Shown here piece by piece: positions 1-10,772 of a stretch of DNA of 64,000 nucleotides. Below the pieces are notes generated by a model that did not search any database, was not told where the DNA came from, and worked only from the letters and a program-made list of their open reading frames with translations. A program made the position numbers and the translations under genes. Within the stretch, counting starts at the first letter, position 1; each line of letters opens with the position of its first letter. Source of the stretch: Sipunculus nudus (lineage: Eukaryota > Annelida > Sipuncula > Golfingiida > Sipunculidae); the NCBI GenBank assembly GCA_026874595.1, contig CM049309.1, positions 73,020,426-73,084,425 of the forward strand. The letters run 5' to 3'.

Positions 1-177
1 TTAGGTGTGTCTGCACCAGTCCTAATGAGCTGTCACCCAGTAACATGCCAGCTCTCCAAGCATGCATTATAGAGCTGCATTATAGGTTTAAAGGGCACCA
101 CTGTCAGGCCAAGCTTTAACTGTGACATTCCTGTACAATTAAATGACATACACCGACCACATGATACCGTCTGCTGT

Positions 178-179
<2 letters not shown>

Positions 180-236
<57 letters not shown>
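180..236. repeat. (CT)n/(TA)n compound microsatellite
   Basis: About 14 CT units pass directly into about 15 TA units. Simple-sequence repeat, likely length-polymorphic. Confidence 0.95.
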
Positions 237-241
<5 letters not shown>

Positions 242-302
242 CATAAGGCCAAAACAGGTTTCACTGGACATTTTTCCCTTGATCATTTGTGAAAAAAAAA
301 TC

Positions 303-303
<1 letters not shown>

Positions 304-355
<52 letters not shown>

Positions 356-367
356 ATATATATATAT
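304..367. repeat. (TA)n microsatellite
   Basis: About 30 TA dinucleotides with one interruption near 345. Simple-sequence repeat. Confidence 0.95.
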
Positions 368-851
368 CCTACTGAGCACTAATATATACATCATATATTT
401 ATGTTTATATACATAATAAAAGAAAAATATTGTATTGGCAACAAAGATATCCCTGAAACAATATGCCAATATCACTTGATTATATATAGAAAAATGATAT
501 GTATTGATCTTAAGATAATGTACTATTAAAGTATTTTAAAACTGGTAACGCAAATAATATTGTGGTTTTCTTTATGTTTTCTGAGTAAAGGGAACATTCT
601 GTCTCATCTAGATGCAATTTTTAAAGTAGTGTACTTTTTCTATTATCAATAAATTAAATAACTGTACTCTCCTATCAGATATGTCAGGTATCATATATAT
701 GGTAATATACAATACAGTAGACATTCAGTAATTGATTTACATCTTGTATGTAGTAGGATAAATACATTCCTGTCAATTGTTTACCTGCCCATTTAAAGTT
801 TTTGTTTAGTGAATTTCGTTTATGGTAATATGTACATATCTATTTCTACAG

Positions 852-929
852 ACACAAGAGGCAAAGAAGAAAAAGAAAGGAAGTGAGCCTGCTCCAGTGG
901 AAGACATCACAGACTTTGATTCAGACTGA
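852..929 (+). CDS. Terminal coding exon of an unidentified gene (partial)
   Basis: A polypyrimidine-rich acceptor (ttctacag, AG at 850-851) is followed by 25 codons and TGA in phase 0. The peptide is Lys-rich (five Lys in a row) and then acidic, ending DITDFDSD. An AATAAA lies about 100 bases downstream. A disordered basic-then-acidic tail is common in nuclear and ribosome-related proteins, but I cannot name the family. A second frame is also open across this exon (about 50 codons), so the frame is favoured rather than proven. The rest of the gene is off the left edge. Confidence 0.6.
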   Translation, partial: TQEAKKKKKGSEPAPVEDITDFDSD

Positions 930-1024
930 TGTTTTTTTTTTAACCATGTTGGTACTACAAAAGCTGGTTACCAATTTGCCATATCCTGCACACACTACAG
1001 AAACCCTGTCAATTCAAAATATTA

Positions 1025-1030
1025 AATAAA
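1025..1030 (+). terminator. Candidate poly(A) signal of the left-edge gene
   Basis: AATAAA 96 bases after the stop codon at 927-929, in the orientation of that gene. The motif is common in AT-rich DNA, so only its position supports it. Confidence 0.5.
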
Positions 1031-1129
1031 TACTTCTATATTCACAACGTATGATATAAGCCCATGCAAAACATATCAAATATTGGGTTGTGGGGAATAT
1101 TTCAGGATATAGATAAATGTGAAAATGTT

Positions 1130-1410
1130 ATAAAAATGTTTCTTGGATATTTTGAAGGAAACATTTTTTAAAATATCAAAAAAATGTAACCCACAAAATG
1201 TTAATAAAATATTACGAAAACGTTTTTAAAATGTTTTACAAAAACATTTTTAAAACATCAAAATAACATTTTTAAAACATTTTAGCAAAACGTTTTAAAA
1301 ACGTTTTTTCGAACATACAAAAAAAGTTATAAAAATATCACAAGAAAACATTTTCAAAACATTTTGCTAAACGTTTATAAAACATTTTAAAAATATTTTT
1401 GTGCTAGCTG
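1130..1410. repeat. Degenerate AACGTTTT/AAAACATT repeat block
   Basis: Short variants of AAAACATTTTTAAAACATT and AAACGTTTTTAAAATGTTT recur many times on both strands, making the block highly self-complementary. It ends near GTGCTAGCTGGGTGA. It resembles the interior of a small MITE, but I found no convincing terminal repeats or target duplication. Confidence 0.5.
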
Positions 1411-1599
1411 GGTGATTATATTCTATAATTCGTTTTAGATTAAGTGATGCAAACAAAAGATGCAATCAGGGGATTATTACTATTAAGGATTTATTGCCTG
1501 CGCAAGGAAAGTTACAAAAACTTGAATCGTATTAAAAAAAGTATTTCTGAGTGTTCATGAATGTATTTTGAGTGATGAAAATGAAAAAGCCTGCAGCGA

Positions 1600-1741
1600 C
1601 ATCTACCGGGAATGAGCGGAAAAGTGGGCGTGGCTTAGGTAAGTCGAAACTGCGCATGTATGACCTCGCACGCGGTGTGAACTTCCGGTATAAACGTTGG
1701 AGAACACTGCCGTTAGAGAGAACCGGCAAACGACACTACAA
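1600..1741 (+). promoter_or_regulatory. HCCS: Putative HCCS promoter and 5' UTR exon
   Basis: A locally GC- and CpG-richer stretch in AT-rich surroundings. It holds a GC-box-like GGGCGTGGC (about 1627-1634), TGCGCATG at 1651-1658 (matches half of the NRF1 palindrome) and ACTTCCGG at 1681-1688 (a perfect ETS/GABP site in reverse). It ends in a donor-like CAA|GTAAGG with GT at 1742-1743. The next plausible acceptor in sense is just before the HCCS start codon, so this is best read as the noncoding first exon plus core promoter. The transcription start is inferred, not seen. Confidence 0.5.
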
Positions 1742-2389
1742 GTAAGGCAGGTGTCAGCGTACGTATATTATATGAAATTTTCCATTTAAATCAATGTATA
1801 ACACAAGGAAGGTTTGAAATTACGTTTCATATCACTGTTGGTAATGATAGGGCCAGTTTACATGCCAAACTTGGGAAGAACTGGCACAGCCGCGCAGATC
1901 ATACACGAGCTGTCATGGTTGGGGTTGAATAACGGCACATGTAAAACATTGATACAGTGTGTTACATAATTCTCGTTTGTATAAATTTGATAACTTACAC
2001 AGCGTTATTTAATATAAATATTTATGCAAGACATCAAAACGATAAGACGTGTTGAATCAGGCTGATGTTAAAACGTACACTGCTTTCGTAAGGAAAATCA
2101 CCGGCCGCTTACATCATCACCTTCTCCTGTCATTGTAGACCCAGCCGGTCTCGGTGAGTGTGCTGTATGTAGACTTGATGGGGTCCCCAACTCAGTATGT
2201 GAAACAAACAGTCACAGAGCCCAGCTTTGTGTTAAAAATGAGATGTTCAGGAAATTAATTACTATATTACTATGAAAGTAATGAAACCATAGTCCAAACA
2301 ATCGGATGGTTCACAAGTTTTTAAGAAGAAATACATTTTCAATGGCCTATTTTACAATCAGAGTTGCATTTATCGGCTCAGATTTTGAT
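1742..2389 (+). other. Putative HCCS intron 1, left part
   Basis: Noncoding sequence between the putative first exon and the hAT MITE. I see nothing recognisable in it. Confidence 0.4.
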
Positions 2390-3168
2390 CTTCCACCCAG
2401 GGTTGGGGCCAAGTACAAGTTAAAATACCTAGGTACAGGTACAGGTACTTGTGAATTGGCCAGGTACAGGTACAGGTACTTGATTTTCACAGAGTACCTA
2501 GGTACAGGTACAGGTACATTCATATGAGGATCACTTCAAAGACGTTTTTACGGCATAAATTCACGTTTATGCAAGTTAACATGCCTTTTTTCCTTTTTGC
2601 TAAAGTATATTTTAATTGAACTTATTAACTGTATGGCACCATATGTTCACAAACATGATATGCAAGTTTAATAAAAGTCCATTAAGTGCACCAAGTAGAG
2701 TATGACACCCTACATTCACAAACATGAAATTCAAATCACCGTAAAGTCCATTAAGTACACCAAGTACAGTAAGAGAGCTTATTAACTGTATGGCACAATA
2801 CTTCACAAACATGATATTTGTGTACTAAATGTTCATTAAGTGCACCAAGTACAGTATAATCAAATGATTTGTTCAATAAGTGGTTACAGCTGATTTCACA
2901 CATGTGACCATTCTGGAGGTGTGATAACAATTCAATTCATGAGCAGTTTATCACACTGATGGCTTGCTGATTATTTTACACTACAGATAAATTAATACTA
3001 AAGAGAAAAAAAACTTAAATTATGAAAATGTACCTAGAGAACCTTGTACCAGGTACAGGTCCTGGTACAGGTACAAGGTACTTCCTACTCATGACTGGCA
3101 GGTACAGGTACTCTGAAATGTGTACCTAGGTACAGGTACAAGTACCTGGCCCCAAGCCTGCTTCCACC
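2390..3168. mobile_element. hAT-type non-autonomous element (MITE) with 8-bp target duplication
   Basis: The element spans 2398-3160 (763 bp). The left end reads CAGGGTTGGGGCCAAGTAC; the right end, reversed, reads CAGGCTTGGGGCCAGGTAC, giving matching terminal inverted repeats. The identical octamer CTTCCACC flanks both ends (2390-2397 and 3161-3168), the 8-bp duplication expected of hAT transposases; CAGGG-type ends also fit hAT. Subterminal regions (2431-2518 and 3048-3150) are packed with GGTACA hexamers in both orientations, possibly transposase binding sites. A 70-82 bp degenerate direct repeat fills 2620-2850. No transposase is encoded; the short open frame across the left arm is GGTACA repeat translation. 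Confidence 0.9.
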
Positions 3169-3957
3169 ACAAGGTTATGTCTGATGTTGATGACGTGGCG
3201 AGAAATAGTTGCATTGTGAAGCTATATTTGAGAAAATTTTGGTCATTACATATTGGTAACTCCAAAAGCCTTGTTCTTATATAAGTATATATTTCTCCTT
3301 ATTAAAGAATAATAAAATTTTTGAATTATGCCTTAAAAATAGTAAAATAAGCCTATTAAGAAAACCCCCTAAAATGCACAATTACCCATTTATTGGCTCA
3401 ATACGACAACAGTTTGTTCTACACATGGATCCCATTTAAATATTAAGGACAATTATTATTAATCAGCTTTTCAGACCAAAAAATTAATAGCCATTCAATG
3501 AATGAGACATAGGCTTAATGAACTTGGATGAAATCAAAACCATACCATTTCTTTGCAATCCTACTATAATTTGCGAATTAGGGTGAACAGGTGAAGTCAT
3601 CCACAGTGTTTCTCTGGCTTCTACTTGGAAGTTATGGGGGTATTGGTCACCAAATTCTCTCTGCAAATAAATTCCTACCTTAAGAATGTCCTCCGTGTAC
3701 TAAGTTTCCTGTTGTATTTCCGTGCCCTTATCAACACTGATACAAATCTGATACAAATCTCCTAATAAAATAAATTTAAAATGAAAATATCATCAATATT
3801 TTTGTTAGTTTACACATTTTTAATTTTTGACCAGGCAGGTGGGAGTCCCTACATCTCTGATATTGATAGCATGTTATTTTTATTTGTTGGAGAAATATAG
3901 TATCATGATATGTCATTGTCTTCTAGTTCGTCACAGGGCATTTAATTTTTGTGACAG
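3169..3957 (+). other. Putative HCCS intron 1, right part
   Basis: AT-rich sequence between the hAT MITE and the exon holding the HCCS start codon. Nothing recognised. It ends at a candidate acceptor (AG 3956-3957). Confidence 0.4.
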
Positions 3958-3970
3958 ACACACAGCAGGG

Positions 3971-4261
3971 ATGGGTGCTGCCAGCTCCACACACGCAGCA
4001 GCTCAGGTCGTGCACCACATTGAACCCAGGGGTTCAGCAAGTTCACCATCAGGTGGCTGTCCTGTCCAGCATGACAAGCTGACAGTTCCCCAGGGGGCAC
4101 CACCAGCAGGGATCAGCTACAAGCCCATACCCAGCGAGTGCCCCATGCATCAGAAGAACGACAGTACCACAGCACCATCTTACGGCTACATCAGTGAGTG
4201 TCCTGCCTCAGCTGGCCAGAAGATTGGAGACCAACCCGGGGATTTAGATCCAAGAAATATG
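3971..4261 (+). CDS. HCCS: HCCS coding exon 1
   Basis: Residues 1-97, phase 0 at the end. Donor ATG|GTGAGA, GT at 4262-4263. Contains the three CP motifs: GGCPVQH, SECPMHQ and SECPAS. The likely acceptor is AG 3956-3957, leaving 13 bases of UTR before the ATG. The same frame is open upstream to 3827, but that part is intron. Confidence 0.95.
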
Positions 4262-7200
4262 GTGAGATACTGAAAGAAGTTAATTTTACCCCTGAAATGA
4301 ATGCCTTCCATTTCGATATCCAGTGTGCTTTATATTCACAATAAAAACTTTCCTACTTCAAAACACAAACAGTGACACTTGTTCAGAATAAATATGGCAT
4401 TCCTAACTGCACCTTTAATGCTGTTATCCATTACCTGACTCTAATAAATGCCTGTTATCTCTTTGATTGTGTCAGGTATATATGATTAAATTTTTTTTAT
4501 AGAAACAAATTCAAAACAAAAGGCAACATCATATTGTATAGAAGAAAGAATGGTACTAATAGTAGATGAGAAAATAACAACTTCTTACTGACACATTGCA
4601 CAGAATCAGCCTCATCAGAGTACAACTCTGCTTGTTTGAGATTGTGTGTAAAGAAATCCTTTCCCCACAATGCACTGGGATATTTAAATACACCAGTGCC
4701 CTTGGTATAAATTTAGTGAAGAGGGTTATGTAGTCCCTTAAAATACATTTGATAAGCATTGTTTAATTAATGTCAAATTGCATAAACATGGATCATTTTG
4801 TGGTAAGGACTAAGGAATAAATAATCTAATGTAAACATGCACATATGCAATGTAAACATGTTTCTTGAACTGTGACAAATTTTGATTGTGAAGTTTAACA
4901 GTAAAGAAAAGTTATACCTGCCATGCTCACAGTTCCTAACTGGAGTCTGAAAGAGGTTTATTTTGAGTAAAAACTACCTCTGGAAAGGTTTTTCTAACAG
5001 ATGAATAGCATATTTAATGACTTTGAAGAGACTTGTCCTTCTCTCTCTAGATGCCCCCACCAAACCAGCGTCCAGCACCAGATCAGCCGTTTTCTCTGCC
5101 AACAAATCGTGTGGTATCATCAATCCCAAAGGCCGGAGCGGATGGTGATAACTGGGTCTATCCATCTGAGCAAATGTTCTGGAATGCCATGCTAAGGAAA
5201 GGTAAAGCCTGGTCATTCTGCCTCTTGTGTGTGCGTTACTGTACTGATTGTCAGATTCTGTAGCTTTGTTGTAGCTCAGAATCTCCTTGAGCAACGCCTG
5301 TGCCAATTATATCTTCATTATATGGGAAAGGTTGTCACATACAAAAATCTTAAAATATTGTCATTTTACAGTGGATAATGAAAAATGTGTACAGAAACTG
5401 CTATTTTGAAAATTGGTAATTATTAGGCCCTTAACCATTGGAATTTTGTTTTTTTTTTCACAAGAACTGATATTTTGAAAATAACTTATGGAATATGTTC
5501 ATGTAAGAATTATTAGAGGTGGATATTGTTTAGTTAGGTTGACTGATATGCAGTTATCAGTGACTGTTGTTTGTTTGTTGTAGGCTGGCGGTGGAAGGAA
5601 GCAGATATTTCCCAGAAAGATATGAAGGACATTATCAACATCCATAATGCAAACAACGAACAAGCCTGGCTCGAGGTACTCAAGTGGGAGGCTCTTCATG
5701 CCAAGTAAGTTGACTGTGGTAAGGACATAACATCACCAATGGTCAATAATATTGTCATAAATTTCCACATTCTAAGTTTCTGCATATAAACTATATTTGT
5801 AATTAATAAGAACGAAACCTAAACCACACTTGCAAACTTTTTCTGAAAGGCAGTAAAACCAATATCTGAGATGTGTAAAAATGTAACTATCAAAGTGGGA
5901 CTGGCCATCCGTGGCAGATGCTATATCACAAGGCCACAAGATCCAGAAGGTTGTAAAATATAAATGTTGGCTATATTTCAAGGTTTCTCATCTCATTTTA
6001 CCCGGTAAGTCCTCTTTTTGGTCTGACTGTGTGAGTGTGCTAAAAGAATGGCACACTCACACAGTTCAATGGGCACAATTGTTGGAACAGACTTTAGTGT
6101 TTTTGGCGTTAGCAGAATGTGCCTTGGAGGGAAAATGGTGAAGTCTTGGTAAAACCTCTGTTTCACTGTATTATCTGAACGTCAGGACTTCTGGATTATT
6201 CCTAGTTTAAAAAGCGTATAAAAGCTGAAATGCAGGAATCCCATAACATTCTTTATTTTATTGGTCCCTTTATCCTCATGCAATAGACAGTGCCATTAAC
6301 AGGAAGTGGACCAGTTCTTTAAAATAAAATGAGTTGAAGAAGTTCACTGTGGTTTAGTGTTTGAACTTGTTTAAACCAGAATGATGATTATAAAATACAG
6401 GAATCAAAATACTGTGTTAAAGGCTGTGCTGTTGCAGAATTTGAAGACTGCATTCCAAGTGTGTTTAGAATATCACAAGTTTATGTTTTTACTGTGCACC
6501 TTAGAACTAGTATTTAAACAATTTTAAATTTCCTGAAACTCCATGGGTGCATTCTAGATAGTGTAAGTGCTGGGAATTACCCCGAGGTCTCAAAAGTACT
6601 TGTATAACAAACTTTAACTAAATATAACTAATGTACCAAAATTTTGTGAAGTCTTATAATATGTGCATTAACTTTCAGCTGTGACATGAGGTCATTGTTG
6701 GTGTTTAAAGGGTAACAATATTGGGTAATGAACATGCTTTTTTATCCTTCAGAGAGGGTCACCAACCACAACTGAAGAGTTTCAGAGGCAAAGCTAAGGA
6801 ATTCTCTCCTAGAGCCAGAATCAGGGGATGGCTAGGGTGAGTTATAAAACTGTTAACAGTTATTGTGATGAAATAATTTAATTTGTTATTTCTGTTGTTG
6901 TAGAATTTTTAAAATAAAAATTCTTAGCTGCAGTACACACTTCAGTTTATATCACTGAAGAAATTAAATGGATTTTCTACTGGCATTTTGAGTGCCTACA
7001 GATATAAAATGTAAGGATGTATTTATAATTTTACCAGAAATATCATATTGTTCATCATATGGTTACCTTATTCCTCATTCAGTAGACAGCAATAAAGGCA
7101 GGCCTTAAACTTATCTTTTAAAGATATCCTGTTTATTAAGTTTAAACATCACAATTATTGGTGTGCCAATAAATAGAAACTGGTTGCATTTTCACATACG

Positions 7201-7710
7201 ATTATATATGCACATGCACAGAATTCCTGTAATCCCCACAGAAAATATCCTAAGCTTGTCTGAGAAATCAGAAAGACGGACACACATAGAAACACGCAGC
7301 ATTATTTCTATATTGCAGATTTCATATTAATATAAAAGGTGTATGAAATAATCTATCATCCATTGTTTAACTTTCAATCATCAAATATGGTTTTACAACC
7401 AGTTTCCTCCAGTAACTGCAATATATCTTACAGGTACGAGTTACCTTTTGATCGCCATGACTGGATTGTACAGAGAGGTGACAAGGAGGTGCGTTATATC
7501 ATTGACTATTATGACGGAGGAGATGTTGACAAGAGGACATTTGAGTTTAGTCTGCTAGATGTTAGGCCTGCCATGGATTCATTTGAGGCATGCTGGGATA
7601 GGATGAAAGTTGCGTGGTGGCGATGGACAGTCGGGAATAAACAAAACACAGCTTCTGCATCACAAGAGGTCTCAATGGGGTCAGATGTTAACAAGTCGGA
7701 TAGTTCATGA
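3971..7710 (+). CDS. HCCS: Holocytochrome c-type synthase (cytochrome c haem lyase), five coding exons
   Basis: Coding segments 3971-4261, 5051-5201, 5584-5704, 6753-6836 and 7434-7710 join to 924 nt, 307 residues plus stop, in frame throughout with GT-AG introns. HCCS forms the thioether bonds between haem vinyl groups and the CXXCH cysteines of apocytochrome c, in the mitochondrial intermembrane space. Family signatures: MPPPNQ (98-103), [13 protein letters not shown] (132-144), NNEQAW (171-176), WEALH with His186 (the family's haem-ligand histidine, His154 in human), FSPRARIR (205-212), ELPFDRHDW (218-226) and [11 protein letters not shown] (271-281). Three Cys-Pro haem-regulatory motifs lie at residues 30, 57 and 77. 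The MG start fits N-myristoylation. The protein is longer than human HCCS (268 residues): the N-terminus is looser and about 26 polar residues follow WWRWT. The start at 3971 is the first Met after the acceptor and begins MGAASS. Confidence 0.97.
4546..4900. repeat. Interspersed repeat shared with 23765-23960
   Basis: The stretch TAGTGAAGAGGGTTATGTAG followed by AAATACA, then TTTGTGGTAAGGA and CATGCACATATG reappears in the same order and spacing at 23785-23910 with point changes. It is therefore a dispersed repeat lying in HCCS intron sequence, of unknown class and without clear ends. Confidence 0.5.
5051..5201 (+). CDS. HCCS: HCCS coding exon 2
   Basis: Residues 98-147, starting [10 protein letters not shown] after the acceptor ctctctctag; ends in phase 1 with donor AAAG|GTAAAG. 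Confidence 0.97.
5584..5704 (+). CDS. HCCS: HCCS coding exon 3
   Basis: Residues 148-187 ([14 protein letters not shown] through WEALHA), containing the presumed haem-ligand His186. Acceptor gttgtag, donor GCCAA|GTAAGT. Confidence 0.97.
5705..6752 (+). other. HCCS intron between coding exons 3 and 4
   Basis: 1048 bases between donor and acceptor; no repeat, RNA gene or coding signal recognised. Confidence 0.6.
6753..6836 (+). CDS. HCCS: HCCS coding exon 4
   Basis: Residues 188-215, with [16 protein letters not shown]. Acceptor atccttcag, donor CTAGG|GTGAGT. Relative to vertebrates the CPCGP-type stretch after WEALH is replaced by a KEGHQPQL-like segment. Confidence 0.96.
7434..7710 (+). CDS. 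HCCS: HCCS coding exon 5 (terminal)
   Basis: Residues 216-307 and TGA. Carries [20 protein letters not shown] and the family C-terminal block MKVAWWRWT, then an unconserved Ser/Asn-rich tail ending NKSDSS. Acceptor atcttacag. Confidence 0.97.
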
Positions 7711-8044
7711 CAGCGAACATGAAATACAGACTGTCCATATAATTGCAGTGTGACTGAGATTAATTTAATTATCATTAGTGAACAACCAGAAACAAGAAAT
7801 GAAATGATGTCATAAAGTATTACTAGGGACTGGACCAGAATGTACAGTGTTACAACATGCTTAAATTTTGTCAAACAGACCAAATTATTTGCAGTTATGT
7901 ATTACAAAGCTTTTTGGTTTGTATAGTACAGTACAGGTGTATGCAGGTTATCATTATGAAACATGATCTGCTTTCAGAGAAATTTTGACCGACATTATTT
8001 ATTACTGATGTATACAAGGATTCATGTTATTGTTTTGCAATAAA
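7711..8044 (+). terminator. HCCS: HCCS 3' UTR and poly(A) signal
   Basis: Noncoding after the stop; AATAAA at 8039-8044, 330 bases downstream, is the first good poly(A) signal in sense. Confidence 0.7.
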
Positions 8045-8934
8045 TATAATTTGAAATTATGTATTCTATTCTTTAATTTAGTATGGTTTTGTTAAATTTC
8101 CCCCATCACCTGACAAACAGCCAGATACAAAATCTCTGGTCATAGTACATAATTGCTAATGATGAATGATTTATGACTGCCTCATTCAGGGTTCATTACA
8201 GTTGTTTGATTTGATAGTAGTTCATAGGGTGGGGGGTACCATGTGTAATGTTTATATCAATATAATATGATATGTTGCCAGTAAACCATGGACCACTGAT
8301 TGAGGATGCATATTTCTGAAACTGCAATAAGGCCCTGGAGATTAGTAATTATTATTAATGAAAAAATTACTTTTTCCTCATAGATTGGACTTGTATTGCT
8401 AAGGCCAATGGCAGATTTAAAAAAAAAAGAATCTTCAACATTCAAACACTGGTGGTTCAGCAACAGACAGTGTACTCAAATCTTCTTGTTCACCATGGCC
8501 TCAACGCCAAACCATCTACTAAAATGATCATACAAAAGATAAGAATACATGTCAGGATTACGTTTTATATAAAAAATATTACCAATAAATAATACAATTA
8601 CAAGTATGTGCCTGGAAATGTGAAAATATTTGATCTATATTCTTTGCAGCTGAATACAGGCACACAATTCTCTCATCATGGTGACTATTATAGTGAGTTA
8701 CACTGAAGTACTATAGTGCTCAACAACATGTCCACTCTGTGCTCACTGGATAAAGATTCATTGATATATACACCAAGGAACATTGTGTGGTCATGTTTTA
8801 GAAAACCCTTGAAAAAATTTTAATGTTTTTTCAAAGTCTTGAATGTTCTTGACTTTTGCTAATATGGATAATACCTTGGAAACCTTGAATTTCATTCTAA
8901 ATAGAGTTTGTGTTAGACCCAAATGAAACCTATT

Positions 8935-9345
8935 TCACCCAATCCAGTGGGTAAAACCTTGGTTTAAAGTTTTTTACCCAGGTTTAACTTATGTTTAACC
9001 CAAGGTTTATCCCAGCATATGACCCAAGATTTATCCCAATGGGTATGTGCTTTTATCAAACTGGGCATAAGCTTAGTTTCTTTCTGATAGGCCAGCAGAA
9101 GTTCTACACACATTTTGTGTATACTGATGGTATGCAAAGTGGCTCTGACCACATCACCCATGTCTAAAGAAGCAATTTACCACTCGCACTTTATCTCATG
9201 TTTGGCTATGCACAGCACATCACCCTTATCAACTGGAATTGGGGGGAAAACCAAGGCATTCTCAGTAAACCTATTTTACCAAGCCCTGGTGGTTTACCCA
9301 GTTTTAAACCTGTTTAACCAGGTGTTCAGTAAAACTTGTTAACCC
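8935..9345. repeat. GGTTTAACC-rich inverted-repeat block
   Basis: The motifs GGTTTAAA, GTTTAACC, AAACC and TTTACCCA cluster at both ends (8950-9040 and 9270-9340) in opposite orientations around a plain centre, as in a foldback MITE. Exact ends and target duplication are not evident. Confidence 0.4.
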
Positions 9346-10119
9346 TTAATCTAATTGGCAAGTTATGACAGACCAAGAAAAGCAAGGTCTACTTCTCGCC
9401 TGTTAACAAAGATCTTATTTGGTAAACTCAACTTATGCAGTGAATATGAAAAAGATAAGACAAAATAAATGTGGGATGATGAGACATGTGCAAAGGGGGG
9501 CAGTGCAAAAAATACTTTGAACATACCCAACCCGTCCTGCCAACTAAATGCAAACCAAAGTTTCAGCCTGCAAACACATATAATCCCTGCACAGGTGACA
9601 AACTATAGGCAGCATCAGGTGGAACAGCACAGTTAATGACATCAAATGATCCTTTTGATCAGGAGTTGCCTCTTAGTTGCTCAGTGACCTGCTTTTTCAA
9701 ACATTCATAAACATCATGCTAATACTTTAAACTAAGTCTTTAGAAGGTGCACATTCCTTACATAGCTCACTGACAAACAGTAGTGGTTCTGTGCCAGATT
9801 AATCACTATATAAATATGTACAAAAGAGCAATGCATGTCCAGTAACACCTGCTGATCCAGACAGAAAACTTCCTTGTTCATTCAGTCTTGTTCACCTCCT
9901 GACAGCATAGGTTGTTTCCTAAGAATAAAATGTTGAACCCTGTGGATTCTTGAGATCAAACTTAATCAGATGTGGCCTAATCCTTAAGGTCTATTGTTAA
10001 ATACAACTTTACTGCAGCATTCAGGGCCACCCATAATTTTACATGCTCTAACATATAAATTATGACATTATTTCAAAACTATTAAAACACAATAATCCCT
10101 TGCATGACAAACGTAAGCA

Positions 10120-10440
10120 AGTGCTAAACCACTGGTTGGCACTGTGCAGCCAGGAATGAACACTAGTTTCTTCCTACTTGGCACTATTCAGCCAGTAATG
10201 AACCCTGGGCATACCCTGCTTAGCATCACAAAGCTTTCTCTAACAGGGCCAAATTTTAACCATGGACATCTCTTGTTTGGTACACCCCTGTAAACAATCT
10301 AGTCTGGGTTAGGGCAGTGATGAACCCTAAGCTATCTATGCTTGGCACTCTCCTGATGGCGATGAACCTTGCGCATCCCCATTTTGCCACCACCCAGTTA
10401 GTAAACCCTGGGCATCACATCCAGATGAAACCTAACCAGC
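10120..10440. repeat. Degenerate tandem repeat, about 60 bp
   Basis: Variants of TTGGCACT-n-CAGCCAGTAATGAACCCTGGGCAT recur about five times. Decayed minisatellite in the HCCS-MED23 spacer. Confidence 0.5.
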
Positions 10441-10478
10441 AGTAGTCTTTTCACAGAGAAAAACAGGAATGACACTGG

Positions 10479-10484
10479 TTTATT
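10479..10484 (-). terminator. MED23: Candidate MED23 poly(A) signal
   Basis: AATAAA on the minus strand, 289 bases downstream of the MED23 stop; the first such hexamer after the stop. Confidence 0.6.
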
Positions 10485-10772
10485 GTGTCCTCCAGTATAT
10501 GCTACAAGTATATGACAGCTTGTATGTAACTCAAGAGATTCTTTGCATATTACATCACAAACAATAGATTTTACTAAAGAGAGTTACATTTACATATGAA
10601 ATAACCTTTACAGGTATTATTTTCTTTCATGTTTATATTAGGTGTTTCACATAAGGATCACTGACAGATCTTATGTTTAGACTTTGACTTGAACACTTTT
10701 GGCATCACAAAGCACATCATGTGAAGTACACCAGTTACATATTTACAGCACGACAACACACTAACAGCAGCT

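Larger units (their letters stand above)
1..851. other. Intronic or upstream sequence of the left-edge gene
   Basis: AT-rich sequence before the acceptor at 850-851. Apart from the two simple repeats listed separately I see no coding signal. It is probably the last intron of the gene whose terminal exon follows, but the preceding exon is outside the window. Confidence 0.5.
8045..10478. other. Intergenic region between convergent HCCS and MED23
   Basis: No coding exon recognised. Holds a GGTTTAACC-rich block (8935-9345) and a degenerate tandem block (10120-10440), listed separately. The rest is unremarkable AT-rich DNA. Confidence 0.6.

Noticed and set aside
3827-3970. Earlier in-frame Met for HCCS
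   Set aside because: The upstream part is intron-like, hydrophobic and lies before a good acceptor; MGAASS at 3971 fits the family start.
7509-7883. 124-codon minus-strand open frame
   Set aside because: Antisense shadow of the last HCCS exon and its 3' UTR.
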